Shown here: positions 19,586 to 29,545 of the stretch, piece by piece
Layout of the letters: each line of letters starts with the position of its first letter
Position numbering within the stretch: position 1 is the stretch's first letter
Assembly: GCA_947579605.1 (NCBI GenBank)
Contig: OX388305.1
Location: forward strand, 19,357,542-19,421,541
From: Athripsodes cinereus
Taxonomy: Eukaryota; Arthropoda; Insecta; Trichoptera; Leptoceridae
Length of the DNA: 64,000 nt
Reading direction: 5' to 3'
Notes under the pieces: model-generated
Told to the model about the DNA's origin: nothing
What the model saw: only the letters and a program-made list of their open reading frames with translations
Databases searched by the model: none
Made by a program: the position numbers and the translations under genes

Positions 19586-19671
19586 AACGCCAACATTATA
19601 AACTATAATTTCATTCTATTTTTTAAACTGTTTTGGATACCGTTCATAAAAAATCTCTGTCAAAAAGTAAA

Positions 19672-19720
19672 TCTCTAATTTTTCCTGTAAATTTTCGAGT
19701 GTCCTGTAATATTTTGATTG
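19672..19720 (+). repeat. Family A 5' fragment
   Basis: CCTGTAAATTTTCGAGTGTCC plus TGTAATATTTTG match the 5' block of family A. Confidence 0.5.
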
Positions 19721-20859
19721 CATTCATAAAATAAACAGCAAATATATTGTGTAGCTACTTAATAGATTATTTTATTCCTTTGACTAAATAAGTACATATT
19801 TTCTAGATATTACCTAAGAGAGTAAGTGGGTACATAGTTCATACAATCGAGATAATAGCGGGTAGCGATCTTCGTCTTGATAACATCTTTTAATGTACAA
19901 ATGATGGGTTATTATTAAGACAACTCATTTGTATCAGGGAAACGAAATTGATAAGGGTAAATCTCTTTGATTAGGCACAACACCCCTACTTGTTAGGATT
20001 TGGGAGATATCTGATTGAAATGGGGTGATTTGAGGGTGATATTGTTAAATTTAGAAGACCCTTGAGGGTATGAATATCTACAGATACACCAGCCAAGACA
20101 TCAAATAAGTTCAATTAATTATATAGGAAAAATGTGGCATCAAAGAAGTTTATAAGTAAATATATATTTTTTTTTTGTAGACCTTTTGATATACCTACTT
20201 AACTACGTAATATATCCTTAAATCATATCCCAAGTAAGATAGGAAGAGAGGACAGAATTCCGTTTGATTTATCCTGATATACTGCCTGATATACTTCGAT
20301 TTGGCCTTCCGATTTCTCTACAATTGTGCAGTTTAACTCGCACGCATGTCGGCATATCCTAATCAACGCGCAGCCGTAGATACTTTAGAATGTGGTTGAC
20401 TTACATAATTCTTGGATGCTTGCTTTTTTACAAATGTAATATATACCTATTCAATTCTTTATTCCCATTTGCCTTTGTACGATGAATAATTAAAACATTC
20501 AACTAACCGTAAGAAATTGAATTAACGAAATAATTTATACCTAAATCAGTACTTTATAAGTAAACTTATTTTAAAAACTACAACCCAATTTAATTAATTA
20601 TTTTGTGAAATTTGTTATCAATGTTGTTTTCTGTATTTTGTATGACCTCTGTAGTGGATCGTTACACGTTGTATATCTAGAAAAAAAATGCAATAAATAC
20701 GTGGTTGAATTTTTGAAATATTATTATTTTTGTAGTTTGTCAATACTTTGAATGAGAAATTTGTTATCATTTGTATAATATAATCTGTGATTTTATGTGA
20801 AAGGCATAGACTGTCAATGTAATAAAATAAAAATAATAAATAAATAATATCAACCTTGC
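19721..20859. other. No recognisable feature
   Basis: AT-rich, no supported ORF or repeat. A slightly GC-richer stretch at 20300-20385 could not be assigned. Confidence 0.5.
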
Positions 20860-20864
20860 ATGAG

Positions 20865-20995
20865 GAACCAGCGATGAAGTTTTCACACTAAATGTTTATT
20901 TTTTATTGGCACAAAAATACAACACTAGGTACAGTTTAAATGCATGTACTAAATATGCTGTCTACCCCAGTTGTGGGAAAAATATTATATGAGGA
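20865..20995 (+). repeat. Family A dispersed repeat, 3' half
   Basis: CCAGCGATGAAGTTTTCACAC, TTTTATTGGCACAAAAATAC and CTGTCTACCCCAGTTGTGGG follow the family order. Confidence 0.65.
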
Positions 20996-21890
20996 TATAA
21001 TATTGATAAAATTTATGTAGATGTTAAATAAAATTTTAATCAAATTAAACCAAATATCTGAGATTAACTGGGACCAAAACTGGTAGGTAGTAAAAAAAAA
21101 ATTAAAAAGAAATAATATAAAAAAATCACTCATTTTTATCCATAAGTAATTTGATAAAATCTTTATTATACACCTATCATAACATATTATGAAATGAACA
21201 AGGACCAATGAATTTTTATAACCCTTATCATTTCGTCTGTATTTTTTTACTCACATTGAGAAGAGTATGTAGGCAATCCTTTTTAATGAGACACTCCAAT
21301 AATAAAACACGAGGTAATAACTTTAGTACATACATCTCACACAGTATTACAGATTTCTTTCTCATTGTGTATTTCAGAGGCGTTATATTTTTATGGTCGT
21401 TGAAATGAACGAGGAAGCTTTACATTAATACCTTCGACCTATTGCTACACATTATTATTAGATATGTATCTACCTGCCTATATTATATTATAATATCAGT
21501 ATGTCTATATTACGAAAATATATTATGAACATTGGATTATTCACTGTATCGGTGCCTAAGTAGTAGGCACAATAATTCCATATTGAAAATAAAAAACGAT
21601 TTTTTTTCCTATTTCATTGATTTTTATTGAGATATATTTGTATTTCAAGGACATATTGAAAATTAACACCATGCATTAATAACAGAATATTAGTATATCA
21701 ATAACAGTAGGTACATGATAACAATGAAAGAAAGCATAATAATATAATGCTGGAATCATTAGTAATCTATACAAAATAAAAATTAAATTATATGCAAAAA
21801 ACAGTTATGTAAGTCTCAATAACATATTTGAAGATGGAAGACTGTTCTAGTGCAATGAGCACCAAATAAAACTGTTGTATATTATAACAA
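20996..21890. other. No recognisable feature
   Basis: AT-rich, no supported ORF or repeat. Confidence 0.5.
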
Positions 21891-21892
21891 AT

Positions 21893-21990
21893 AAAACAAA
21901 TCTTTATTTAAATACTTTCATAGTGAGTTTATTGATGACAAGCCGGCTTTCAGGAGTTTCTACTCTCATCATCAGGATAGCGTAAGTGTT
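21893..21990 (-). repeat. Single copy of the hammerhead-like repeat
   Basis: It matches both arms of the element at 12225-12641: on the minus strand CTATCCTGATGATGAGAGTA, GAAAGCCGGCTTGTCATC and TTTAAATAAAG. Core coordinates are 21944-21975. There CTGATGA-TGA is followed by a 4-bp hairpin GAGT-AGAA-ACTC, then CT-GAAAGCCGGC. Confidence 0.6.
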
Positions 21991-22240
21991 TAATGTGAAT
22001 TTAATTAAATTGTGTAGTTTAATGTAAATTAGTAAAATCGCAATAAAAGTACTAAACTAAGAGGTCTTATATTTTCTGATTTATTTTACAAAAACCTACA
22101 CCAAGTACCGCTTTTTTTAAATAAGTAATCACTTTTCTTATTATTTCTCCTGCTAACAATAGTAGGAAAATAGGATTCTGGATTAAAAATATTGAGCATT
22201 AAATACCCGTGAAGAAGAAATAATAGGTCTTCCACTCTCT
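21991..22240. other. No recognisable feature
   Basis: AT-rich, no supported feature. Confidence 0.5.
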
Positions 22241-22680
22241 TCTATACGTCTTTAAGTTTTCGAGTGTCCAGTAAAATACTAATTCTCTTTAAACATGAAT
22301 AATAGGTATATGAAAAATAATCTTCTATCCTATGGAATCCTCGGTTAAAAATAGCCCTTCCACTCTGTTTTGAAGGTTTTGAGTGTCCTGTAAAAGCAGA
22401 TGTTCGCAGATAAGATATTCCGTGATGGCATAGATATAAATATCGAAACGAAGAAAAAGGTTAATGTATTCTCATATTTGTATGGAAATATAAATAATAA
22501 TGATGATGAGTATTTTTTCTACTAAAAAATGGTTCTACTAAAAACTTATAGCTCAATGCAGTGATACAATAACTATAATTCGTCCTCTTCGAGACTGAAA
22601 TATTTAAGCTTCACTAATACTAGTACTGCACCATCACGGCATATCCCACAAGTGGGGTAGCCAGCGCTGAAAAGTAAGTA
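22240..22680. repeat. Cluster of family A fragments on both strands
   Basis: Plus-strand 5' blocks lie at 22248-22282 (TTTAAGTTTTCGAGTGTCC) and 22365-22412 (GTTTTGAGTGTCCTGTAAAA). A minus-strand 3' block is at 22625-22675 (CACCATCACGGCATATCCCA, CAAGTGGGGTAGCCAGC). Confidence 0.6.
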
Positions 22681-22774
22681 CCTACTCACCCCACGTTCGG
22701 ATATATTATAATTAATCATTGAGTACTATGTATGCGCACAAAACGGAAGATATGTCTATATTAATAGCACCTAT

Positions 22775-23030
22775 CAAGTCCGTGGAGCAACCAGCAAAGA
22801 ATTATAAGTGAACCACTCTTTTTCGTAAGTAGTCGTTTATCCTGTAAAAGACAGGTGTTCGAAATAAGAAAGAAATTTTACATTTTAACCCAGAATTAAG
22901 TTTGTCACCCATCCTGAATGTTTTATTTTGTCGGCACGGAGAAGACAGCTAGCATGTTTATTACACGAGGTTGGTCTGATGATTAACCCACTTGTGGGAT
23001 ATACCGTTATGGGATAGTAGTAGTAGTAGT
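22775..23030 (+). repeat. Family A dispersed repeat, nearly complete
   Basis: Runs from GTGGAGCAACCAGCAAAGAA through CGTAAGTAGTCGTTTATCCT, AAAAGACAGGTGTTCG, TTTGTCACCCATCCTGAATG and CGGCACGGAGAAGACAGC to CCCACTTGTGGGATATACCG. It ends in a TAG repeat (23014-23025), a short-tandem 3' tail as in retroposons. Confidence 0.8.
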
Positions 23031-23269
23031 TTATTTTTATTCAATGAGATTTCAAAGAAGTTTATTTTAGTAGCACAATACATTTACTCCGCAAAGATCT
23101 GTTTCTTATTTACATAATTATTTTAACGTACTTACAATATACTTTCTTAGATAGCGAAACTTTGAAAATATATTATTATCTTATTCAAAAAGAGCTTGGT
23201 TTTATCAGTTCAGTAAGTTTAAATATATGCCGACATTAATATCCTGTAAGAATCTACTATCTAAGCAAG

Positions 23270-23420
23270 TAGTCATGTACCTACATACATGTTATAATAA
23301 TTTTATGTAGGTATGTACTCGTACCACAACTTACAAGTACCACATCTTGTACTATTTATCTACACGGTATAATAATTTTATATAGGTTTGTACTCGCACC
23401 ACATCTCGTACCATGTACCT
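23270..23420. repeat. Minisatellite, left part (interrupted by the retrotransposon)
   Basis: Two units share the order CATGTACCTACA, TATAATAATTTTAT, TAGGT.TGTACTCG and CACATCT.GTAC. The array resumes at 29188 on the other side of the 5.77 kb insertion. Confidence 0.75.
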
Positions 23421-23845
23421 TCTTCTTCTTCTTCTTTTTCTTTTCGGCAAGGCACCCGACATCGAGTGAATTATGCCTATATACTCACTGCTGTGAGTAC
23501 AATGTCTTAACGTAGTGGGTATTCATTAGTACATAGCTACATAGTAACTGCCGTTTCAGTCGCCACGTGCGGCAAGTACATCTCAAGGGCATTGGGATCA
23601 ATGAACTCCCCGCCCGAGTAACCAATACATGCACACCGCTTGTGTGTCGACATCGTTGCAATCACAGGGCCGTTTTCAGTAATATAATTTGATGTTAAAC
23701 ACATCGTAGTCTTACAAAAAAAAATCTTTGTCAAAATTTATTATTATTTTTATAATAATAATTTGTTTCAAAAACATTTACTATAAAACAATTTATCATT
23801 AGGTATAATTTATTATTGAAATTTATTCTTATTAAAATTAATAAT
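23421..23845 (-). other. 3' region of the retrotransposon
   Basis: An AT-rich block (23736-23845) follows the ORF2 stop. A more balanced block (23440-23735) with a short 65-codon frame comes next, then the GAA-rich tail. The terminal phrase ATTCACTCGATGTCGGGTGC, then CTTGCCGAAAAG, recurs in diverged form at 48583-48628, showing that this is a genuine family 3' end. Confidence 0.7.
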
Positions 23846-26800
23846 TTAGATGTTCTTATTAAATTTTTTAAGGTGATTTATTAAGGCTAGGTTCACTTTA
23901 TTACAATTTTGGGCCAAAAGAGAATGGACAGAAATGGGAAAATTAAAACCCAACTTCCTAATCGTCTGAGAAAATTCTTGATTAGGTAGGAGTGGGCAAC
24001 CAAAGAAAACGTGGTCCAGAGTTTCCGTGTCCTCCCCGCATTCGCACATAGGGGAATCCAGAATATTGATTCTGGCCAAATGAGAGGCAATAACACAATG
24101 TCCTATCCTCATTCTACAGAGAAGCGAAATGTTTAATTTTGGCCATTTTGTTTCTTGAAACCAAGGTTGCGAGGGGATTGAAGGCTGAATTCCTTTATAA
24201 TGAGACCCAGATACAGACCCGATAAATGAATAATTCCACTTCTCATAAATTTTATCTCTTACAACACCCAGACAATCTCCTATAGGAAGTACAAATGCAT
24301 TTGGCAATATACCACAAGAACATGCTTCCTTAGCCAGAATATCTACTTTCTCGTTTCCGGCAATACCCACATGAGAAGGGATCCAAGCAATCACCAACTC
24401 AATATTTTTACTTGATGCCTCGAACATCAATCTTAAAATATCGTGGATTATACAATTATTTGATGACAAACTACCCTTTCGCCCTAGAAGAGATACGAGG
24501 CTAAGGGAATCAGTAAAGACAATTGCCCGTGAAAGTAATCTTTCGACAATTACCCCTAAGGCCTCTCTGAGAGCTAAACATTCTGCTGTAAAAACAGATG
24601 CAGAAGATGGGAGTTGAAATTGAAGTTCGACTTGAAGAGAAGGAGAGTAAACAGCCGATCCACATTCATTTGTATGAGATTTAGACCCATCCGTAAAGAA
24701 GATCGTATGGGCAGGCCATTCACTATTCACTCTATGAAGGAAAAGGATATTCACGACCTGCGGGCTCAATGTAAAAACTGATTTATCCAAACCTATCGAA
24801 TCAACAATATTGCATGCCTGCAATGAATAATTGAATGGAATAGAATGATGAGTTGAAGGTGTAAGGTGAATTGAAGAAGAGAAACTTTGGGTTACATACT
24901 CCCAAGAGGAGCACAAAAGAGGGTACTTTCTATTACGCCAATAAGGAGAATTTAAGCAAAGCTCCAACAATGTTTGTAATTTGAGGAGCAACATATGAGG
25001 ACCCATGCTCAATCTCCTCAAAACGAATTTGTGAGATAGAAAAACTCGCCTTAGGCAAAGGGGCATCTCTACACACTCTGCCTGCAAGGCTATTATTGGA
25101 GACGATCTCATGGCTCCCAGTATCAGTCTCAGGCATTTATTCTGAACTCTTTCTAGTTTTGCGCTTAAATAATTTGGAAGGGGATCCATTAGGAAGCATG
25201 CATAGTCGATGAGGCTTCGGATGAGGGATGAGTAAAGCATTCTCATAGTAGTCGGGTGGGCCCCCCTCCAGACTCTAGAAACCGCTCTGAGGATGTTTAT
25301 ATTTTTTTCGCACTTGGCTATTATATTGTCAATATGAAGGTTCCAAGAGAGTTTTCTGTGCAAAGTGACCCCCAAAAACTTTACTGATTCACAACTTGAA
25401 ATAGTGGAATTGTTGCACTTTAAAGATATATTGGAGGGTTTATGTTTGTTTGAGAAAACAACGAGTTGGCTTTTGGAAGGTGAGAGAGTCATACCATTGG
25501 CACTAAACCATTCACCTAAGAGATTAAGGGATGCTTCAAGTTTCTCACCCGCAGTGAGCGTGGAACCAACAGAACAATAGATAACGAAGTCATCTGCGTA
25601 TTGTAGTATATTGACTTCAGGAGGCAGAGCGTTTCCAATGTCATGAGTGTATAGATTAAAAAGAATTGGGCTAAGCGCCGATCCTTGTGGGAGTCCTTTA
25701 TACACTTTTCTTTCGACAAGCCCATGGAAGGAGTTAATTAGCATACTCCTTTCGCACATTATGTTAAAAATAAGACAACATAATGAATTGGGTAAGCCCA
25801 CAGATGACATTTTCTGAAACAATACAGGTAAGAGAACGCTATCATATGCCCCACAAATATCTAGGAAACAGGCCGCTAGATCACTCTTATTAGATCTTGC
25901 AATGTGTATATCAGTTACTAGAATACTCAAGTTATCCATACAAGATCTTCCCTTTCTAAATCCAAATTGAAAGGAGGGAAATGTACCAGAGTTTTCAAAA
26001 AAATATTCCAGTCTTTTTTTTAACATGCGTTCTAGGATCTTCAAAAAGCAACAAGACAATGCGATTGGGCGATATGATGAAGGTAGAGAAGGGTTTTTTC
26101 CGGGCTTAAGGATTGGAACAATGGATTGCCTTTTCCAGGAAGAGGGAATGTTTCCACTCCTCAGTATTAAATTATATAATTCCAATAGTTTTATTAAAAG
26201 AAGTTTAGGAGCATGTCGGAAAAAAGAGTATGGTATGAGATCAGGTCCGGGAGAAGAATCCCCTGCAGAGTGAACGGCGGAAGACAGTTCATCAAATGAG
26301 AAAGGAGATGAAAGTACATTAGATTGCTCCTGAGATGTAGGACTTCTTTGAAGTTCCAGCATTTCAGGTGCGTATGCTGGGGACAAGTTATCTATAAAGT
26401 TTTCAATCCATGGACCTATCTTGGTTTGTCTTTGATTTGGGGAGAAAGAACCTCTAAATCGTCGAATGGATTCCCACACATCCGATGAAGGTGTGTCAGG
26501 GGATAAAGAAGTGCAAAAATCTTGCCAACCTTTTCTTTTCTTTTTCCTGAGAAATTTTTTGGTACGAGCCTGCACATTCCGAACGAGTAAAAAGTTTTCC
26601 CAAGACATATTGTTTTTAAAAGATTTAATCACTGCCTTTCTTTGTTCGACTGCCTCCGAACATTCCTTGTCCCACCAAGGAGGGGATGTTTTGCGGGGCT
26701 TTCGATTAGAGGACATTGGTATAGAGGCTGTTGCAGCACGTAAAATCACATCATGGATTCCGTTCGCAAATTCGTCGACCCCCTGATGCTCACCCGGGAC

Positions 26801-27589
26801 ACCAGCGACATCCAATAGAATGTGATTCTGAAATTCATCCCAATTAGCTTTCTTTGTAATAAATTTACTCCTAAATGGGCCATTTGAGGTGCTTTTGGAG
26901 GTTACTTTTAAATCAATGATTATGGGAAAGTGGTCACTGGAGAGCGGGTCCTCAAGGATTTCCCATGTTGACATAGGAGCAATGTCCGCAGTACAGATTG
27001 ATATATCTACCGCACTTTGTCTCTGATTTGGATTTGAGAAGCGAGTGGGATCTCCACTATTAAGGATACAGAGATTAAAGTCATCTGTCCAGGTCAGAAT
27101 AGCCTTTCCTGGAGAGTCCAGGGACTGGCTTCCCCAGGAGGGAGCATGAGCATTGAGATCTCCCAGGATCATGTAAGATGGGGAAAGTTCTGAAATGATT
27201 TCAGACCAGAAGCTCCTGTCGAAATTAGTTCTGGGAGGAGCGTATACGGACACTACAGATATATTATTGATTTTCGCTGCCACCAACTGTATATTTGATG
27301 GAATATTCAGAGAAATCCTGTTGAACTCAAGAGAGTCCCTTACTAAAAGAGCTGCTCCTCCCCTACCATCCAAGCGATCATCTCTAAAACAGGAATAACC
27401 TGGGAAAGATACAAACGAATCGTGCGAAAACCATGTCTCTGATAAAGCAGCTACATCAATGTTATGAGTTTTGAGCAAAAACAGAATGTCATCCCTGTTG
27501 GAAACTGCACTACGGCAGTTCCACTGAAGGATGGATAAATTAGAAAGCTTACTTTTCGAGATGCTGGTTATGTTCGTTGCGTTGGCCAT
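23846..27589 (-). CDS. Retrotransposon ORF2: endonuclease, reverse transcriptase, RNase H
   Basis: The 1247-residue frame contains three enzymatic domains in the usual order. The APE-type endonuclease (about 18-230) keeps N24 in LQWN, E51 in LSETW, D144 and N146 in GDLNAH, and D219-H220 in SSDHFPI. The reverse transcriptase (about 480-750) keeps D577 in CFLDICGAYD, the LPQGSALSP loop and YADD at 664-667. RNase H (about 962-1090) keeps D967 (FTDGS), E1003 (TAECLAL), D1027 (FTDS), H1073 (WIPSHVGIAGNE) and D1083. A C-terminal C-x-C-x8-H-x4-C motif (1182-1198) ends it. It would nick target DNA, copy the element RNA there and degrade the RNA strand. The frame overlaps ORF1 by 41 bases in a different frame, implying reinitiation or coupled translation. 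The first ATG is used as start; the EN domain begins soon after, so little is missing. Confidence 0.95.
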   Translation of the reverse strand: MANATNITSISKSKLSNLSILQWNCRSAVSNRDDILFLLKTHNIDVAALSETWFSHDSFVSFPGYSCFRDDRLDGRGGAALLVRDSLEFNRISLNIPSNIQLVAAKINNISVVSVYAPPRTNFDRSFWSEIISELSPSYMILGDLNAHAPSWGSQSLDSPGKAILTWTDDFNLCILNSGDPTRFSNPNQRQSAVDISICTADIAPMSTWEILEDPLSSDHFPIIIDLKVTSKSTSNGPFRSKFITKKANWDEFQNHILLDVAGVPGEHQGVDEFANGIHDVILRAATASIPMSSNRKPRKTSPPWWDKECSEAVEQRKAVIKSFKNNMSWENFLLVRNVQARTKKFLRKKKRKGWQDFCTSLSPDTPSSDVWESIRRFRGSFSPNQRQTKIGPWIENFIDNLSPAYAPEMLELQRSPTSQEQSNVLSSPFSFDELSSAVHSAGDSSPGPDLIPYSFFRHAPKLLLIKLLELYNLILRSGNIPSSWKRQSIVPILKPGKNPSLPSSYRPIALSCCFLKILERMLKKRLEYFFENSGTFPSFQFGFRKGRSCMDNLSILVTDIHIARSNKSDLAACFLDICGAYDSVLLPVLFQKMSSVGLPNSLCCLIFNIMCERSMLINSFHGLVERKVYKGLPQGSALSPILFNLYTHDIGNALPPEVNILQYADDFVIYCSVGSTLTAGEKLEASLNLLGEWFSANGMTLSPSKSQLVVFSNKHKPSNISLKCNNSTISSCESVKFLGVTLHRKLSWNLHIDNIIAKCEKNINILRAVSRVWRGAHPTTMRMLYSSLIRSLIDYACFLMDPLPNYLSAKLERVQNKCLRLILGAMRSSPIIALQAECVEMPLCLRRVFLSHKFVLRRLSMGPHMLLLKLQTLLELCLNSPYWRNRKYPLLCSSWEYVTQSFSSSIHLTPSTHHSIPFNYSLQACNIVDSIGLDKSVFTLSPQVVNILFLHRVNSEWPAHTIFFTDGSKSHTNECGSAVYSPSLQVELQFQLPSSASVFTAECLALREALGVIVERLLSRAIVFTDSLSLVSLLGRKGSLSSNNCIIHDILRLMFEASSKNIELVIAWIPSHVGIAGNEKVDILAKEACSCGILPNAFVLPIGDCLGVVRDKIYEKWNYSFIGSVSGSHYKGIQPSIPSQPWFQETKWPKLNISLLCRMRIGHCVIASHLARINILDSPMCECGEDTETLDHVFFGCPLLPNQEFSQTIRKLGFNFPISVHSLLAQNCNKVNLALINHLKKFNKNI

Positions 27590-28961
27590 TTTCGATGAGG
27601 AGTGCGTTTAGTGCAGGAATTAAGGAAGCAGCGTTTGGCGATGTCAAATTTTTTCGTGAAAGTATTTCAATAAGCATTGTTAATAGTGAGTAAAGAAAAT
27701 TATTGTTATCAAGTGTCAAAGTTTCTTTGAGATTTTCAACTACCTCTTGGTCAGGTACGAGTACTCTTTGTGAAATTGCGCAACCATTAGAACTCTGAGA
27801 AGGAGATCCATTGGTATATGAGAGGAACGAATTGTGCTTTTCTTTGTCATACCCACCATTTGTTGATATTTTATGGGGCTTACCAACTACTGTTCTACTA
27901 TGACGTGTGGAAAAATTTCGAGAGTTGACAGATATTGTTGGGGGATCTGGAGGGGTAGCAAGAACTTCAGCGTATGAAGATTTAATTGAAGGGTGCAGTT
28001 TTGCTGCTTGAATATATGAAATATTAGAAACAGTCATAGAATTCTTTATAGCTCTTTGCCTGGAATATTCAGGACACGAAGTACTTATCGCTTTGTGTGC
28101 TCCTTTACACTGAAAACATTTAATTTCTGCAGTCTTACACTCTTCTGAGGAGTGGTTATCCCCACAATTAAAACATTTTGGCGGCGAACGACATCCAGCC
28201 TTTGCGTGACCATACTTACAGCAATTAAAGCACTGAATTGTTGGGAAATTATATTTTTCAACATTGAAAGAGTTGTAGAGAATGTAAATATGGGATGGTA
28301 GAAATTGGCCTTCGAATGTTATTACTATACTCCTGGATGGTTTCCATTCGACAGAACCAGATGTTCTGTCCTTGTAATTCAGTCGTCTTATTTTTATTAC
28401 GTTTTCCACTTCTGGATTCGATTCTAGAATGGACGATATCAATTCGTCATTTGTGATATCTAGTGGGATACCCCTTATTAAGCCCATTCTTGTGACGTTA
28501 AACGAAGGAATATATGCTCTAAAATTAGAGTTCGAAGATATAAATATATTTTTTATAAAAGTATTGGCCATAATTCCCGACGTGAACTCGAGAGAGATTT
28601 TAAATTTCCCTTCAGCTTTTAAAGAACCGTTTACGACGCCTTGAGTTTTTCTAGTATAAAGAAATTTACCGAACTGCAAGGGGGAAATAGATTTACCCTG
28701 TTCAGCATTTTGCACGAACACGATATAGGGCCCACATGATTTGTTTGAGTAAAAATACTCCCTGACGGGTGTATTAGAAGCAGAGTAAGAAGAAATAGGT
28801 GTAGCTGAGGTCTTATCAGTAGGTGCGAGATTAGCAAAATCAAAATCCATGTTAAGTGTATGGTCTGTTTCTAAGTTTTGATGTGTTCTCTTTCTCTTTG
28901 GATCGGGGGGATCCGGAGGAGGAGGAGCTGGTGGAAGAGTGTGAGGTGGATCGCCATCCAT
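27549..28961 (-). CDS. Retrotransposon ORF1: gag-like RNA-binding protein with three zinc knuckles
   Basis: The 470-residue protein starts with a proline-rich segment (residues 1-25, HTLPPAPPPPDPPDP) and a basic KRKR patch. A folded region at about 60-240 (including MGLIRGIPLDITNDELISS) resembles the RRM-like part of I/Jockey ORF1 proteins. Three CCHC-type knuckles follow at 244-257 (CFNCCKYGHAKAGC), 263-275 (CFNCGDNHSSEEC) and 282-296 (CFQCKGAHKAISTSC), with unequal spacing. The tail is serine-rich and ends in a hydrophobic helical stretch (421-455). By family knowledge it packages the element RNA into ribonucleoprotein particles. It is not a viral gag. The last 41 bases overlap the ORF2 start. 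Confidence 0.92.
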   Translation of the reverse strand: MDGDPPHTLPPAPPPPDPPDPKRKRTHQNLETDHTLNMDFDFANLAPTDKTSATPISSYSASNTPVREYFYSNKSCGPYIVFVQNAEQGKSISPLQFGKFLYTRKTQGVVNGSLKAEGKFKISLEFTSGIMANTFIKNIFISSNSNFRAYIPSFNVTRMGLIRGIPLDITNDELISSILESNPEVENVIKIRRLNYKDRTSGSVEWKPSRSIVITFEGQFLPSHIYILYNSFNVEKYNFPTIQCFNCCKYGHAKAGCRSPPKCFNCGDNHSSEECKTAEIKCFQCKGAHKAISTSCPEYSRQRAIKNSMTVSNISYIQAAKLHPSIKSSYAEVLATPPDPPTISVNSRNFSTRHSRTVVGKPHKISTNGGYDKEKHNSFLSYTNGSPSQSSNGCAISQRVLVPDQEVVENLKETLTLDNNNFLYSLLTMLIEILSRKNLTSPNAASLIPALNALLIENGQRNEHNQHLEK

Positions 28962-29187
28962 CTCTATTAAAATAAAATTAAAATGTTAAAAATAACCAAA
29001 GATAGTCTTACCAGAGCTGCAACAAAAAACAAGAAAAAAAATTGAAAAATAAAACTAAAAAAAAATCAACTGAAGCCGGCCCTCAACCGGAATGTAGAAA
29101 AAATAATAATTAAATTATTATAAATTTTAAATAACACCGCACAGCAATAGACACAACCGAATGATCAAAGGTATTGTCACCGAATGT
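28962..29187 (-). promoter_or_regulatory. 5' untranslated leader of the retrotransposon
   Basis: About 226 bases between the flanking minisatellite and the ORF1 ATG, AT-rich with a short GC-rich GAAGCCGGCCCTCAACCGG at about 29071. I-type elements usually carry an internal promoter here, but no specific promoter motif was identified. Confidence 0.5.
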
Positions 29188-29380
29188 GTACCATGTACCT
29201 ACAAGTTATAATAATTTTATGTGGGGTAGATACTCGTACGACTACCTACTCGTACCATATTTATGTATCTCGTACCATATATCTGCACGGCATAATTTTA
29301 TTTCGATGTGTAAACTCGTACCTCATCTTGCACCATGTACCTACACGTTGTAATAATTTCATTTAGGTATGAATATAGAT
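29188..29380. repeat. Minisatellite, right part
   Basis: Three further units continue the array seen at 23270-23420 (TACCATGTACCTACAAG, ATAATAATTTTATGTG, ACTCGTACCAT, then CACCATGTACCTACACG). Unit length varies between about 58 and 84 bases. Confidence 0.75.
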
Positions 29381-29419
29381 TTCTCTTACTTAACACATGG
29401 CTGTCCTTGAGAATTTGGT

Positions 29420-29545
29420 CCACGAGCTCAAATCATGTGGTCCTCAGACATCCGCATTTTCTCACAACTCCTTTTTCAGATAGATTAACTTTGTCATCTT
29501 TTCCTCATTATTCGTACTACATGTCCACACTCATGGTATTTTTTT
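29420..29545 (-). pseudogene. RTE-like retrotransposon tail, heavily decayed
   Basis: The minus strand gives NNEEKMTKLIYLKKEL then stops. This resembles the MNEDRMTKKIYLAEKN segment at about 60705-60752. Several stops interrupt it. Confidence 0.4.

Larger units (their letters stand above)
23421..29187 (-). mobile_element. Full-length I-type non-LTR retrotransposon, both ORFs open
   Basis: On the minus strand the element consists of a ~226-base 5' leader (28962-29187), ORF1 (28961-27549), ORF2 (27589-23846) and a ~425-base 3' region ending in AAAAGAAAAAGAAGAAGAAG. It is bounded by GTACCATGTACCT at 23408-23420 and 29188-29200. That is compatible with a 13-base target-site duplication, although the site lies in a minisatellite where such a match could pre-exist. 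ORF content (gag-like ORF1; endonuclease, reverse transcriptase, RNase H) places it in the I/R1/Loa group rather than Jockey or RTE. No stop or frameshift was seen in either frame, so it may be recently active. The 3' 300 bases could instead belong to a second, older retroelement end. Confidence 0.9.

Noticed and set aside
23537..23734. 65-codon frame in the 3' region of the retrotransposon
   Set aside because: No recognisable domain; it lies in the 3' region and could be coincidental.
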